The position numbers and the translations under genes are program-made. Below, one piece after another: positions 21,862 through 31,610 of a DNA stretch of 49,112 nt (position 1 is its first letter; every line of letters begins with the position of its first letter). The notes beneath the pieces are model-generated. The model saw only the letters and a list, made by a program, of their open reading frames with translations. It did no database searches and had not been told where the DNA came from. The stretch spans positions 1 to 49,112 of the forward strand of contig NZ_JASBRE010000034.1 in NCBI RefSeq assembly GCF_029960815.1, written 5' to 3'. The stretch is from Pseudomonas sp. AL03. Its GTDB lineage: Bacteria; Pseudomonadota; Gammaproteobacteria; Pseudomonadales; Pseudomonadaceae.

Positions 21862-24799
21862 CCTGACCCAGATGATCCTGATCAGCGCCGCGTACCTGGC
21901 GGTGCTGTTCGGCGTAGCCTGGGTCAGCGAACGGGGCATGATCCCCCGGGCGATCATTCGCCACCCGCTGACTTACACCCTGTCGCTGGGCGTTTACGCC
22001 AGTGCCTGGGCGTTTTACGGCACGGTGGGCCTGGCCTATCAATACGGCTACGGTTTTTTGTCCAGTTACCTTGGGGTGTCCGGTGCGTTCCTGCTGGCGC
22101 CGGTGCTGTTGTATCCAATCCTGAAAATCACCCGCACGTATCAGCTGTCGTCGCTGGCCGATCTGTTCGCCTTCCGCTTTCGCAGCACCTGGGCCGGCGC
22201 GCTGACCACGATCTTCATGCTGATCGGCGTGCTGCCGCTGCTGGCCTTGCAAATTCAGGCGGTCGCCGACTCCATCGGCATCCTCACCCGTGAGCCGGTG
22301 CAGCATCGCGTGGCGCTGAGCTTCTGCGCACTGATTACGCTGTTCACGATTTTCTTCGGCTCGCGCCACATTGCCACCCGCGAAAAACACGAAGGCCTGG
22401 TGTTCGCGATTGCTTTCGAGTCGGTGATCAAATTGATCGCCATTGGCGGCGTCGGCCTGTATGCCCTTTATGGTGTGTTCGACGGCCCGCAACAGCTGGA
22501 ACTGTGGCTGCTGCAAAACCAGACCGCCCTCGCCGCCCTGCACACACCGCTGCAGGAAGGTCCATGGCGTACGTTGCTGCTGGTGTTCTTCGCCTCGGCG
22601 ATCGTGATGCCGCACATGTACCACATGACGTTTACCGAAAACCTCAACCCGCGCTCGCTGGTCAGTGCGAGCTGGGGCTTGCCGCTGTTCCTGCTGCTGA
22701 TGAGCCTGGCGGTACCGCTGATTCTCTGGGCCGGACTGAAACTTGGCGCCACCACCAACCCGGAATACTTCACGCTGGGCATCGGCATCGCGGCCAACAG
22801 CAAGGCCCTGGCGCTACTGGCCTATATCGGCGGGTTGTCGGCGGCCAGCGGGCTGATTATCGTCACCACCCTGGCGCTGTCCGGGATGGCGCTGAACCAC
22901 CTGGTGCTGCCGCTCTATCAGCCGCCGGCCGAAGGCAACATCTATCGTTGGTTGAAGTGGACCCGTCGGGCGCTGATCGTTGCGATCATCATGGCCGGTT
23001 ACGGTTTCTATCTGTTGCTGGGTGCGGAACAGGATCTGGCGAATCTGGGCATTGTCGCCTTCGTCGCCACCCTGCAATTCCTGCCGGGCGTACTCTCCGT
23101 TCTGTATTGGCCGACCGCCAACCGTCGTGGCTTTATCGCCGGTTTGCTGGCGGGGATTCTGGTATGGCTGGTGACCATGCTGCTGCCGCTGGTGGGCAAC
23201 CTGCAGGGTTTCTACATTCCGCTGCTGAACATGATCTATGTGCTGGACGACACCAGTTGGCACATGGCGGCGATCGCGTCGCTGGCCGCCAACGTGCTGA
23301 TGTTCACCCTGATCTCGCTGTTCACCAACGCCAGCAGCGAAGAGGCCAGCGCGGCGGAAGCCTGCGCCGTGGACAACGTGCGCCGGCCGCAACGCCGCGA
23401 ACTGCACGCCGCCTCACCCCAGGAGTTCGCTACGCAGCTTGCAAAACCATTGGGCGCGAAAGCAGCACAGAAAGAAGTCGAACAAGCCCTGCGCGACCTC
23501 TATCTGCCGTTCGATGAGCGCCGGCCTTACGCCTTGCGCCGATTGCGCGACCGCATCGAAGCCAACCTCTCCGGCCTGATGGGGCCGAGCGTGGCTCAGG
23601 ACATGGTCGAGACCTTCCTGCCTTATAAGGCCGGGGGCGAAAACTACGTCACCGAAGACATCCACTTCATCGAAAGTCGCCTCGAGGATTACCACTCGCG
23701 CCTGACCGGGCTTGCCGCCGAACTCGATGCCCTGCGCCGCTATCACCGCCAGACCTTGCAGGAATTGCCAATGGGCGTTTGCTCGCTGGCCAAGGACCAG
23801 GAAATCCTCATGTGGAACAAAGCCATGGAGGAGCTGACCGGGATTGCCGCGCAGCGTGTGGTCGGTTCGCGCCTGAGCACCATCGCCGATCCATGGAAAG
23901 AGCTGCTGCAAGGCTTCATCAATCTGCCGGACGAGCATTTGCACAAACAGCACCTGGCCCTCGACGGCCAGACCCGCTGGTTGAACCTGCACAAAGCGGC
24001 GATCGATGAACCGCTCGCTCCGGGTAACAGCGGCTTGGTGTTGCTGGTAGAAGACCTGACCGAAACCCAGCTGCTCGAAGATAAACTGGTGCATTCCGAG
24101 CGTTTGGCCAGTATCGGCCGACTGGCCGCCGGCGTGGCCCATGAAATCGGCAACCCGATTACCGGCATCGCCTGCCTGGCGCAAAACCTGCGCGAAGAGC
24201 GCGAAGAAGACAGCGAACTGAAGGAAATCAGCGGGCAGATCCTGGAGCAGACCAAACGCGTGTCGCGTATCGTTCAGTCGCTGATGAGCTTCGCCCACGC
24301 GGGGAGTCATCAGCACAGCGACGAGCCCGTCTGTCTGGCGGAAGTGGCCCAGGATGCGATAGGCCTGCTGGCTCTGAACCGACGTAATTTCGAAGTGCAG
24401 TTCTACAACCTGTGCGATCCCGATCACTGGGTCGAAGGCGACCCGCAGCGACTCGCACAAGTGCTGATCAATCTGCTCTCAAACGCCCGCGATGCCTCGC
24501 CTCCCGGCAGTGCGGTGCGCGTCAAAAGCGAAGCCGGCGAACACACGGTCGACTTGATCGTGGAAGACGAAGGCAGCGGTATTCCGAAGAACATCATGGA
24601 TAGATTGTTCGAACCTTTCTTCACCACCAAGGATCCTGGCGAAGGCACCGGTCTGGGCCTTGCACTGGTCTATTCCATCGTTGAAGAGCATTATGGACAA
24701 ATCACCATCGACAGCCCGGCTGATGTTCAAAGCCAGCGCGGCACCCGTATCCGGGTGACCTTGCCGCGTCATGTCGAAGCGACGTCCGCTGTGAACTGA
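21845..24799 (+). CDS. cbrA: CbrA, transporter-linked sensor histidine kinase
   Basis: A 984-residue hybrid. The first about 500 residues form a sodium/solute symporter (SLC5)-like membrane domain with a dozen or more helices, reported to transport histidine in P. putida. A linker and PAS-like segment (about 620-740, LQELPMGVCSLAKDQEILMWNKAMEELTGI) follow. The HisKA domain has phospho-acceptor His766 in AAGVAHEIGNPITG. The HATPase has NLLSNARDAS, EDEGSGIP and EPFFTTKDPGEGTGLGL. It senses carbon/nitrogen status and phosphorylates CbrB, driving crcZ. A second ATG at 21851 (MSFSLTQ) is equally possible. Confidence 0.96.
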   Translation: MPMSFSLTQMILISAAYLAVLFGVAWVSERGMIPRAIIRHPLTYTLSLGVYASAWAFYGTVGLAYQYGYGFLSSYLGVSGAFLLAPVLLYPILKITRTYQLSSLADLFAFRFRSTWAGALTTIFMLIGVLPLLALQIQAVADSIGILTREPVQHRVALSFCALITLFTIFFGSRHIATREKHEGLVFAIAFESVIKLIAIGGVGLYALYGVFDGPQQLELWLLQNQTALAALHTPLQEGPWRTLLLVFFASAIVMPHMYHMTFTENLNPRSLVSASWGLPLFLLLMSLAVPLILWAGLKLGATTNPEYFTLGIGIAANSKALALLAYIGGLSAASGLIIVTTLALSGMALNHLVLPLYQPPAEGNIYRWLKWTRRALIVAIIMAGYGFYLLLGAEQDLANLGIVAFVATLQFLPGVLSVLYWPTANRRGFIAGLLAGILVWLVTMLLPLVGNLQGFYIPLLNMIYVLDDTSWHMAAIASLAANVLMFTLISLFTNASSEEASAAEACAVDNVRRPQRRELHAASPQEFATQLAKPLGAKAAQKEVEQALRDLYLPFDERRPYALRRLRDRIEANLSGLMGPSVAQDMVETFLPYKAGGENYVTEDIHFIESRLEDYHSRLTGLAAELDALRRYHRQTLQELPMGVCSLAKDQEILMWNKAMEELTGIAAQRVVGSRLSTIADPWKELLQGFINLPDEHLHKQHLALDGQTRWLNLHKAAIDEPLAPGNSGLVLLVEDLTETQLLEDKLVHSERLASIGRLAAGVAHEIGNPITGIACLAQNLREEREEDSELKEISGQILEQTKRVSRIVQSLMSFAHAGSHQHSDEPVCLAEVAQDAIGLLALNRRNFEVQFYNLCDPDHWVEGDPQRLAQVLINLLSNARDASPPGSAVRVKSEAGEHTVDLIVEDEGSGIPKNIMDRLFEPFFTTKDPGEGTGLGLALVYSIVEEHYGQITIDSPADVQSQRGTRIRVTLPRHVEATSAVN

Positions 24800-24821
24800 G
24801 ACCGTCGAGAGTATCGAATCA

Positions 24822-26258
<1,437 letters not shown>

Positions 26259-26280
26259 ACCTCGCCTGTCTGATGCGCGG

Positions 26281-26331
26281 GTAACACGTGACAGTGTGAA
26301 AAAACTGTTACCTCAGCTTTTTCACGTAACA
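26281..26331 (+). promoter_or_regulatory. CbrB binding sites upstream of crcZ
   Basis: Three half-sites are visible: GTAACA (26281-26286), TGTTAC (26306-26311) and GTAACA (26326-26331). The last two form TGTTAC-N14-GTAACA, the palindrome arrangement reported for CbrB in P. putida. They lie about 100-150 bases upstream of the sigma-54 promoter, the normal distance for an enhancer. They start 23 bases after the cbrB stop. Confidence 0.8.
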
Positions 26332-26335
26332 GAAG

Positions 26336-26370
26336 CCGGGGCTTACGGTAACGAAGCCCCGGTTTTTTTT
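26336..26370 (+). terminator. cbrB terminator between the CbrB sites and the crcZ promoter
   Basis: A perfect 9-base stem CCGGGGCTT / AAGCCCCGG with loop ACGGTAACG, followed by eight T. It should end the cbrAB transcript and insulate crcZ from it. The loop carries a further GTAAC-like half-site. Confidence 0.92.
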
Positions 26371-26429
26371 GGCCTCTGAAAACCTCATCAGCCGGCCTGA
26401 TCCCTTGTTTTACTGGGCCTCACAAAAGT

Positions 26430-26445
26430 TGGCACGCACCCTGCT
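26430..26445 (+). promoter_or_regulatory. Sigma-54 promoter of crcZ
   Basis: TGGCACGCACCCTGCT: the -24 GG (26431-26432) and -12 GC (26443-26444) are exactly 10 bases apart, and TGGCACG is a full -24 element. The transcription start is predicted near 26456. CbrB is the expected activator. Confidence 0.9.
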
Positions 26446-26455
26446 ATATGTTTGG

Positions 26456-26822
26456 TACAAGAACAATAACAAGCAATGCACAAGACAATAAAAATAAGAC
26501 GAATCGACTCACGCACAATAAAAACAAGACGGCGAGAGGCGCAGCTAACTGATTCTTTTGGAGAGGCGTTGTATTGGGGGCTTGCCCCACGACCAGGCCG
26601 AGAACAATAAAAACTGTCATAAGACAGAGCCTGCACTGGTTGGATCGTAAGATCACTGCAACACAGCGACCAAAGCAATCCGTTTGCTCTTGGCTCCCGA
26701 TTGGGAGGGTCATGAAGGAAAAACTTCATGGCGAGGGCACTCAACAAAAACAAGAAGCCCGAATAAAAAATAAAAATAGAGCACGCAACTACTTTCTTGG
26801 GGAGCTTCGGCTCCCCTTGTAG
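26456..26822 (+). ncRNA. crcZ: CrcZ small RNA, decoy of the Hfq/Crc catabolite repression complex
   Basis: A predicted sRNA of about 365 bases, in the conserved place between cbrB and pcnB. It carries at least five A-rich Hfq/Crc-binding stretches of the AANAANAA kind: AACAATAACAA (26462), ACAATAAAAATAA (26485), ACAATAAAAACAA (26515), AACAATAAAAA (26603) and AACAAAAACAA (26743), plus a sixth AT-rich run at 26761. It ends in the GGGGAGC-TTCG-GCTCCCC hairpin (26799-26816). When made, it titrates Hfq/Crc and relieves catabolite repression. The family is recognised from motifs, promoter and synteny. Frames on the opposite strand here are not genes. Confidence 0.92.
26799..26816 (+). terminator. 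CrcZ 3' terminator hairpin
   Basis: A 7-base perfect GC-rich stem closed by a very stable TTCG tetraloop, followed by TTGTAGTTTC. The T-tract is weak, so the exact 3' end is uncertain. Confidence 0.7.
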
Positions 26823-26852
26823 TTTCTGTGATTCGGCATTCACGCTGCCCCT

Positions 26853-26996
26853 GTAGCAGCTGCCGAGCCTGCGAGGCTGCGTTCGACTGCGGAGCAGTCG
26901 CAATACAGGCACCCAGTTTCTTCTGACACACCGCAATCTCTGGTTTGACGACTGCTTCGCAGCCGAACGCAGCCTCGCAGGCTCGGCAGCTGCTAC
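26853..26996. repeat. Long inverted repeat (REP pair) between crcZ and pcnB
   Basis: GTAGCAGCTGCCGAGCCTGC at 26853 begins a 33-base arm that returns as a perfect reverse complement at 26964-26996. With two mismatches the arms extend to 48 bases each (26853-26900 and 26949-26996) around a 48-base centre. This is a Pseudomonas REP doublet, probably non-coding. It might limit transcription between the sRNA and pcnB. Confidence 0.85.
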
Positions 26997-27139
26997 ACAG
27001 AGCCAATCCGCACTAACAAGCCGCTCCTTCAAGCGCTTGCGCAGCTTCCTACACCATCCCCCGACTAAATGCTAGAATCCCCGCCCATCATGCGGTCATT
27101 CTTCGTTTTGGCCGAACATTCCTTCAAACAGTGCATCCC

Positions 27140-28540
27140 ATGCTGAAGAAGTTGTTCCAGTCATTCCGTTCTCCCAAGCGTCATACGCAACACATTCGCA
27201 GTACGCCTGAAGTGCTCAACAGCGGCCAACATTCGCTGCAAAAGGCCCAATTCAGTCGCTACGCGGTGAACATTGTCGAACGCCTGCAGAACGCCGGTTA
27301 CCAGGCTTACCTGGTCGGCGGCTGCGTGCGTGACATGCTGCTCGGCATCACGCCAAAAGATTTCGACGTCGCCACCAGTGCCACGCCTGAGCAGGTTCGG
27401 GCCGAATTCCGCAACGCGCGGATCATCGGTCGACGCTTCAAGCTGGTGCACATCCACTTTGGCCGCGAAATCATTGAAGTCGCGACCTTCCGCGCCAATC
27501 ACCCGCAAAACGATGAAGAGGAAGACAGCAACCAGTCCTCGCGCAACGAGAGCGGGCGCATCCTGCGCGATAACGTCTACGGCACGCTGGAAGAAGACGC
27601 GCAACGCCGCGACTTCACCATCAACGCCTTGTATTACGATCCGGTCAGCGAGCGCATCCTCGACTACGCCAACGGCGTACACGACATCCGCAATCACCTG
27701 ATCCGCCTGATTGGCGATCCAAAGCAACGCTACCAGGAAGATCCGGTACGGATGCTGCGGGCCGTGCGCTTCGCCGCCAAGCTGAATTTCGGCATCGAAA
27801 AGCACAGCGCCGCGCCAATCCGCGAGCTGGCGCCGATGCTGCGCGAGATTCCGTCGGCCCGCCTGTTCGAAGAAGTGCTCAAGCTGTTCCTCTCCGGCCA
27901 TGCCGCGGACACCTTTGAGATGCTGGTCGACCTGCAGCTGTTCGATCCGCTGTTCCCGGCCAGTGCCGAGGCGCTGGAATACAACCCGACGTACACCCAC
28001 ACGCTGATCAGCGAAGCGTTGATCAACACCGACCTGCGGATCAAGCAGAACAAACCGGTGACCCCGGCGTTCCTGTTTGCTGCCCTGCTCTGGCCTGCCC
28101 TGCCGGCCCGCGTACTGCGCCTGCAAGAACGTGGCATGCCGCCGATTCCGGCCATGCAGGAAGCCGCTCATGAGCTGATCGCCGAACAGTGCCAGCGCAT
28201 CGCGATTCCGAAACGCTTCACCCTGCCGATCCGCGAGATCTGGGACATGCAGGAACGTCTGCCACGCCGCAGCGGCAAGCGCGCCGACCTGTTGCTGGAC
28301 AACCCGCGGTTCCGTGCCGGTTACGACTTCCTGCTGCTGCGCGAAAGCGCTGGTGAACAGACCGATGGCCTGGGCGAATGGTGGACGGACTATCAGGACG
28401 CCAACGACAGCGAACGTCGCGACATGATCCGCGACCTCAGCGGCAAGGATGACGGCACCGGCGCTCCACGCAAACGTCGCCGCAGCGGTGGCGCCAAGCG
28501 CAAACGCACCGCAGGCGCACCGAGCACCACGGGCGAGTAA
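27140..28540 (+). CDS. pcnB: Poly(A) polymerase I
   Basis: A 466-residue poly(A) polymerase of the class II nucleotidyltransferase/CCA family. It adds A-tails that mark RNAs for decay. The nucleotide-binding motif GGCVRDMLLG (60-69) and the metal aspartates in KDFDVATSATP (73-83) are present; RRDFTINALYYD lies in the second half of the head domain. The C-terminus is very basic (KRRRSGGAKRKR), typical of PcnB and not of CCA-adding enzymes. The ATG encoding MLKKLFQSFR is preferred over a GTG three codons earlier. folK starts 3 bases after the stop. Confidence 0.95.
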   Translation: MLKKLFQSFRSPKRHTQHIRSTPEVLNSGQHSLQKAQFSRYAVNIVERLQNAGYQAYLVGGCVRDMLLGITPKDFDVATSATPEQVRAEFRNARIIGRRFKLVHIHFGREIIEVATFRANHPQNDEEEDSNQSSRNESGRILRDNVYGTLEEDAQRRDFTINALYYDPVSERILDYANGVHDIRNHLIRLIGDPKQRYQEDPVRMLRAVRFAAKLNFGIEKHSAAPIRELAPMLREIPSARLFEEVLKLFLSGHAADTFEMLVDLQLFDPLFPASAEALEYNPTYTHTLISEALINTDLRIKQNKPVTPAFLFAALLWPALPARVLRLQERGMPPIPAMQEAAHELIAEQCQRIAIPKRFTLPIREIWDMQERLPRRSGKRADLLLDNPRFRAGYDFLLLRESAGEQTDGLGEWWTDYQDANDSERRDMIRDLSGKDDGTGAPRKRRRSGGAKRKRTAGAPSTTGE

Positions 28541-28543
28541 TCC

Positions 28544-29029
28544 ATGGAACGCATCTACATCGGCATGGGCAGCAATCTGGCTGACCCCGCCGACCAATTG
28601 CGCAGCGCTGTCGAGGCGCTGGCGCAGTTGCCGCAGACCGAACTGATCGGGGTGTCCGCGTTTTATCAGAGCGACTCGCTGCTGCCCGGCCAACCGCGTT
28701 ACACCAACGCGGTCGCCGCCCTCGACAGCACCCTTGCGCCGCTGGACCTGCTGGATGCGCTGCAAGCCATCGAGAACGAACAGGGCCGCGAGCGTATTGA
28801 ACGTTGGGGCCCACGCACCCTTGATCTCGACATCGTGCTGTTCGGTAATCGGCTGATCGATGAACCTCGCCTCAAGGTGCCTCACTACCACATGCAAGAA
28901 CGAGCTTTCGTTCTCTATCCACTGGCCGAGCTGGCGCCTGCGGATTTACGTTTGGCCGATGGTCGCAGCCTGAGTGATTTGCTTGCCGCCTGCCCGTTCT
29001 TCGGGCTGGAACGCCTGCCCCCCGCTTGA
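28544..29029 (+). CDS. folK: 2-amino-4-hydroxy-6-hydroxymethyldihydropteridine pyrophosphokinase
   Basis: A 161-residue HPPK, transferring pyrophosphate from ATP to 6-hydroxymethyl-dihydropterin in folate synthesis. It starts with the typical IYIGMGSNLADP. The signature segment ERWGPRTLDLDIVLFG (residues about 86-101) holds the two Mg2+-binding aspartates. It lies directly behind pcnB, as in many gamma-proteobacteria, and 271 bases before panB. Confidence 0.95.
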   Translation: MERIYIGMGSNLADPADQLRSAVEALAQLPQTELIGVSAFYQSDSLLPGQPRYTNAVAALDSTLAPLDLLDALQAIENEQGRERIERWGPRTLDLDIVLFGNRLIDEPRLKVPHYHMQERAFVLYPLAELAPADLRLADGRSLSDLLAACPFFGLERLPPA

Positions 29030-29080
29030 CACTCCCACATTGGTTTATGTTGCTCTCGCAGAATCTGCTGAAACGCATCA

Positions 29081-29120
29081 GTTACCCCGGTAACACCCCT
29101 GGCGTAACAACGCGGTAACA
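29081..29120 (+). other. Cluster of GTAACA motifs upstream of panB
   Basis: Three GTAACA hexamers (29090, 29104, 29115), with a GTTACC just before them (29081), lie 181-211 bases before the panB start. The hexamer equals the CbrB half-site upstream of crcZ, but the copies are direct repeats with 8- and 5-base spacers. Only the motif is seen; a regulator is not established. Confidence 0.3.
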
Positions 29121-29300
29121 CACGCAATTGACTTCCCGAGTTCTCCTCACGACTATAGGCGTCCCGCTGCCGCCAACACGGCATTGAAGGGCGCAATCCA
29201 GGCCTTAAAAGCACGACAACAGACCGTGCGCCTGTATTTAACGAAGAATCACGCGCGTTACTCGCAGTAGTTTCCACAGCGCCTGAATGAGGAACTTTTC

Positions 29301-30101
29301 ATGCCAGCCATCACCCTGACCACTCTGCAAGGTCTCAAGCTAAAAGGTGAAAAAATCACCATGCTGACCTGCTATGACGCGACCTTCGCCCACGCCTGCA
29401 ATGAAGCGGGCGTCGAGGTGTTGCTGGTGGGCGACTCCCTTGGCATGGTTTTGCAAGGTCACGACAGCACCCTGCCGGTCACCACCGCGGAAATGGCTTA
29501 CCACGTGGCGGCCGTCAAACGCGGCAACACCGACGCTTTGATCCTCGCCGACCTGCCCTTCATGGCCTACGCCACCACCGAACAAGCCATGACCAACAGC
29601 GCCCTGTTGATGCAGGCCGGTGCGCACATGGTCAAAGTTGAAGGTGCACTGTGGCTGGCGGACTCGATCCGTCTGCTGGCCGAACGCGGTATCCCGGTGT
29701 GCGCGCACATGGGGCTGACACCGCAATCGGTGAACATTCTGGGCGGTTACAAAGTCCAGGGTCGCAGCGAGAACCAGGCGCGGCAAATGCGTGCCGACGC
29801 CATCGCACTAGAGCAGGCCGGTGCATCCATGTTGCTGCTCGAGTGCGTACCGAGCGAACTGGCTCAGGAAATCACCCAGGCTGTGGGCATTCCGGTAATC
29901 GGCATCGGCGCCGGCAGTGGCACCGACGGCCAGGTATTGGTTCTGCACGACATGCTCGGCCTGTCGATCACTGGCCGTGTGCCGAAATTCGTGAAGAACT
30001 TCATGGCCGGGCAACAAAACATTCAAGCGGCGATTGGCGCTTACGTCACTGAAGTCAAAGCGGCGACTTTCCCAGGTATCGAACACGGATTCTCTGCATG
30101 A
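29301..30101 (+). CDS. panB: 3-methyl-2-oxobutanoate hydroxymethyltransferase
   Basis: A 266-residue PanB, which adds a hydroxymethyl group from methylene-THF to 2-oxoisovalerate to make ketopantoate. It is the first step of pantothenate synthesis and uses the valine precursor made by the ilv genes. Conserved parts: MLTCYDATFA, LLVGDSLGMVLQGHDSTLPV (Mg2+-binding Asp), HMGLTPQSVN and GIGAGSGTDGQVLVLHDMLGL. GAGGAA precedes the ATG. The stop overlaps the panC start by 4 bases. Confidence 0.97.
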   Translation: MPAITLTTLQGLKLKGEKITMLTCYDATFAHACNEAGVEVLLVGDSLGMVLQGHDSTLPVTTAEMAYHVAAVKRGNTDALILADLPFMAYATTEQAMTNSALLMQAGAHMVKVEGALWLADSIRLLAERGIPVCAHMGLTPQSVNILGGYKVQGRSENQARQMRADAIALEQAGASMLLLECVPSELAQEITQAVGIPVIGIGAGSGTDGQVLVLHDMLGLSITGRVPKFVKNFMAGQQNIQAAIGAYVTEVKAATFPGIEHGFSA

Positions 30102-30958
30102 ACACCGTAAAAACCGTACGCGAATTGCGGGCCGCCGTGGCCCGTGCCCGTGGCGAAGGCAAGCGAATCGGCTTCGTGCCGACCATGGGCAACCTGCACA
30201 GCGGTCATGTTGCACTGGTTACCAAAGCCACCCAACGGGTGGATTTCGTGGTCGCGAGCATTTTCGTCAATCCGCTGCAGTTCGGCGCCGGCGAAGACCT
30301 CGACAAGTACCCGCGTACCCTCGCGGCCGATCAGGAGAAACTGCTCCAGGCCGGTTGCCACTTGCTGTTCGCGCCAACTGCTGAAGAAATGTACCCCGAC
30401 GGCATGGCCGGGCAGACCCGCGTCAGCGTTCCACAACTTTGCGAAGGCCTCTGCGGCGCCAGCCGTCCCGGGCATTTCGAAGGTGTGGCGACGGTGGTCA
30501 CCAAGCTGTTCAACATGGTCCAGCCGGACCTGGCAATCTTTGGCCAGAAAGACTTCCAGCAACTGGCGGTGATTCGCGCCCTGGTGCATGACCTGAACAT
30601 GCCGATCCAGATCATCGGCGAACCGACGGTACGTGCAGCCGATGGCCTGGCGCTGTCGTCGCGCAATGGTTTCCTCAGCGAAGAACTGCGGGCCGTTGCG
30701 CCGGTTCTGTACCGCGGTTTGAACCAGATTGCCGACGCGATCAAACAGGGCGAGCGGGATTTCCCGGCCTTGATCGGCGCACAGATCAAGCAGCTTGAAG
30801 CGGCTGGTTTGCGTCCTGACTATCTGGAAATTCGTCATGCGCCGACGTTGCGTCCGGCCACCCCGGAGGATCGGGACCTGGTGATTCTGGTGGCGGCATT
30901 TCTGGGTACTACGCGGTTGATCGATAACCTCCATCTGAACCTCGACGCGCCCGCCTAA
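30098..30958 (+). CDS. panC: Pantothenate synthetase
   Basis: A 286-residue PanC, an ATP-dependent ligase of pantoate and beta-alanine. The HIGH-like motif is in FVPTMGNLHSGHVALV (about 25-40), and the KMSKS-like motif is in DGLALSSRNGFLS (about 182-194). FGQKDFQQL is also typical. It is coupled to panB by the ATGA overlap. A REP element follows 13 bases after the stop and separates it from panD. Confidence 0.97.
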   Translation: MNTVKTVRELRAAVARARGEGKRIGFVPTMGNLHSGHVALVTKATQRVDFVVASIFVNPLQFGAGEDLDKYPRTLAADQEKLLQAGCHLLFAPTAEEMYPDGMAGQTRVSVPQLCEGLCGASRPGHFEGVATVVTKLFNMVQPDLAIFGQKDFQQLAVIRALVHDLNMPIQIIGEPTVRAADGLALSSRNGFLSEELRAVAPVLYRGLNQIADAIKQGERDFPALIGAQIKQLEAAGLRPDYLEIRHAPTLRPATPEDRDLVILVAAFLGTTRLIDNLHLNLDAPA

Positions 30959-30970
30959 ACACCACAGATC

Positions 30971-31068
30971 CCCTGTAGGAGCGAAGCTTGCTCGCGAAGG
31001 CGTCGCGTCATTCGACATCTGCATCGACTGACATGACGCCTTCGCGAGCAAGCTCCGCTCCTACAGGG
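30971..31068. repeat. REP inverted repeat between panC and panD
   Basis: The arms 30971-31004 and 31035-31068 are reverse complements over 34 bases with one mismatch (outer sequence CCCTGTAGGAGCG...). They enclose a 30-base centre that can pair in part. It belongs to the GTAGGAGCG-TTGCTCGCGAA family, also found at 33437. Confidence 0.88.
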
Positions 31069-31155
31069 AGTTGCGTTGCCTCGCACCCTGTATTGCTGCC
31101 CACATTGGCTTTGGGCACAATGCCCGCCGTTCGATTCCGACCTGGGAAAACACTC

Positions 31156-31536
31156 ATGCACGCCATCATGCTCAAGGCCAAGCTGCATCGCGCCGAAGTC
31201 ACCCACGCTGTACTCGATTACGAAGGTTCTTGCGCCATCGACGGCGAATGGCTGGACCTGTCCGGCATCCGTGAATACGAGCAGATCCAGATCTACAACG
31301 TCGACAACGGCGAACGCTTCACCACCTACGCGATCCGTGGTGAAGAAGGTTCGCGCATGATCTCGGTCAACGGTGCAGCCGCACACAAGGCCAAGGTTGG
31401 CGACCGCGTGATCATCTGCGCCTACGCCCACTACAGCGAAGCCGAACTGCTCAACTTCAAGCCACGCATGCTCTACATGGCGCCGGGTAATGAACTGAGC
31501 CACACCAGCAATGCCATTCCGGTTCAGGTCGCCTGA
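31156..31536 (+). CDS. panD: Aspartate 1-decarboxylase
   Basis: A 126-residue pyruvoyl enzyme that makes beta-alanine for PanC. The self-processing site Gly24-Ser25 is present in DYEGSCAIDG; cleavage gives the pyruvoyl group on Ser25. Other family residues: TYAIRGEEGS and NGAAAHKAKVGDRVIICAYA. The start is the ATG encoding MHAIMLKAKLHRA. panBC and panD are split by a REP element. Confidence 0.97.
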   Translation: MHAIMLKAKLHRAEVTHAVLDYEGSCAIDGEWLDLSGIREYEQIQIYNVDNGERFTTYAIRGEEGSRMISVNGAAAHKAKVGDRVIICAYAHYSEAELLNFKPRMLYMAPGNELSHTSNAIPVQVA

Positions 31537-31570
31537 TCCCGTCTTAGTCCATCCCCCTTCCGTTTATCGG

Positions 31571-31610
31571 ACCGTTCCCTGCTTGATGTATAAAAAAGTA
31601 CCGGGAACGG
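31571..31610. repeat. Inverted repeat in the panD-pgi interval
   Basis: CCGTTCCC (31572-31579) and GGGAACGG (31603-31610) are perfect complements around an AT-rich 23-base centre that contains AAAAAA. It may be a weak terminator or part of the pgi control region. Nothing else was recognised between 31537 and 31765. Confidence 0.35.

Noticed and set aside
26388..27032. Frames opposite CrcZ and the REP pair
   Set aside because: The sequence is explained by the sRNA with its promoter and A-rich motifs; the frames have no ribosome binding sites and run through a repeat.
27161..28897. 578-residue frame opposite pcnB and folK
   Set aside because: Antisense shadow of two certain genes; no recognisable domain.
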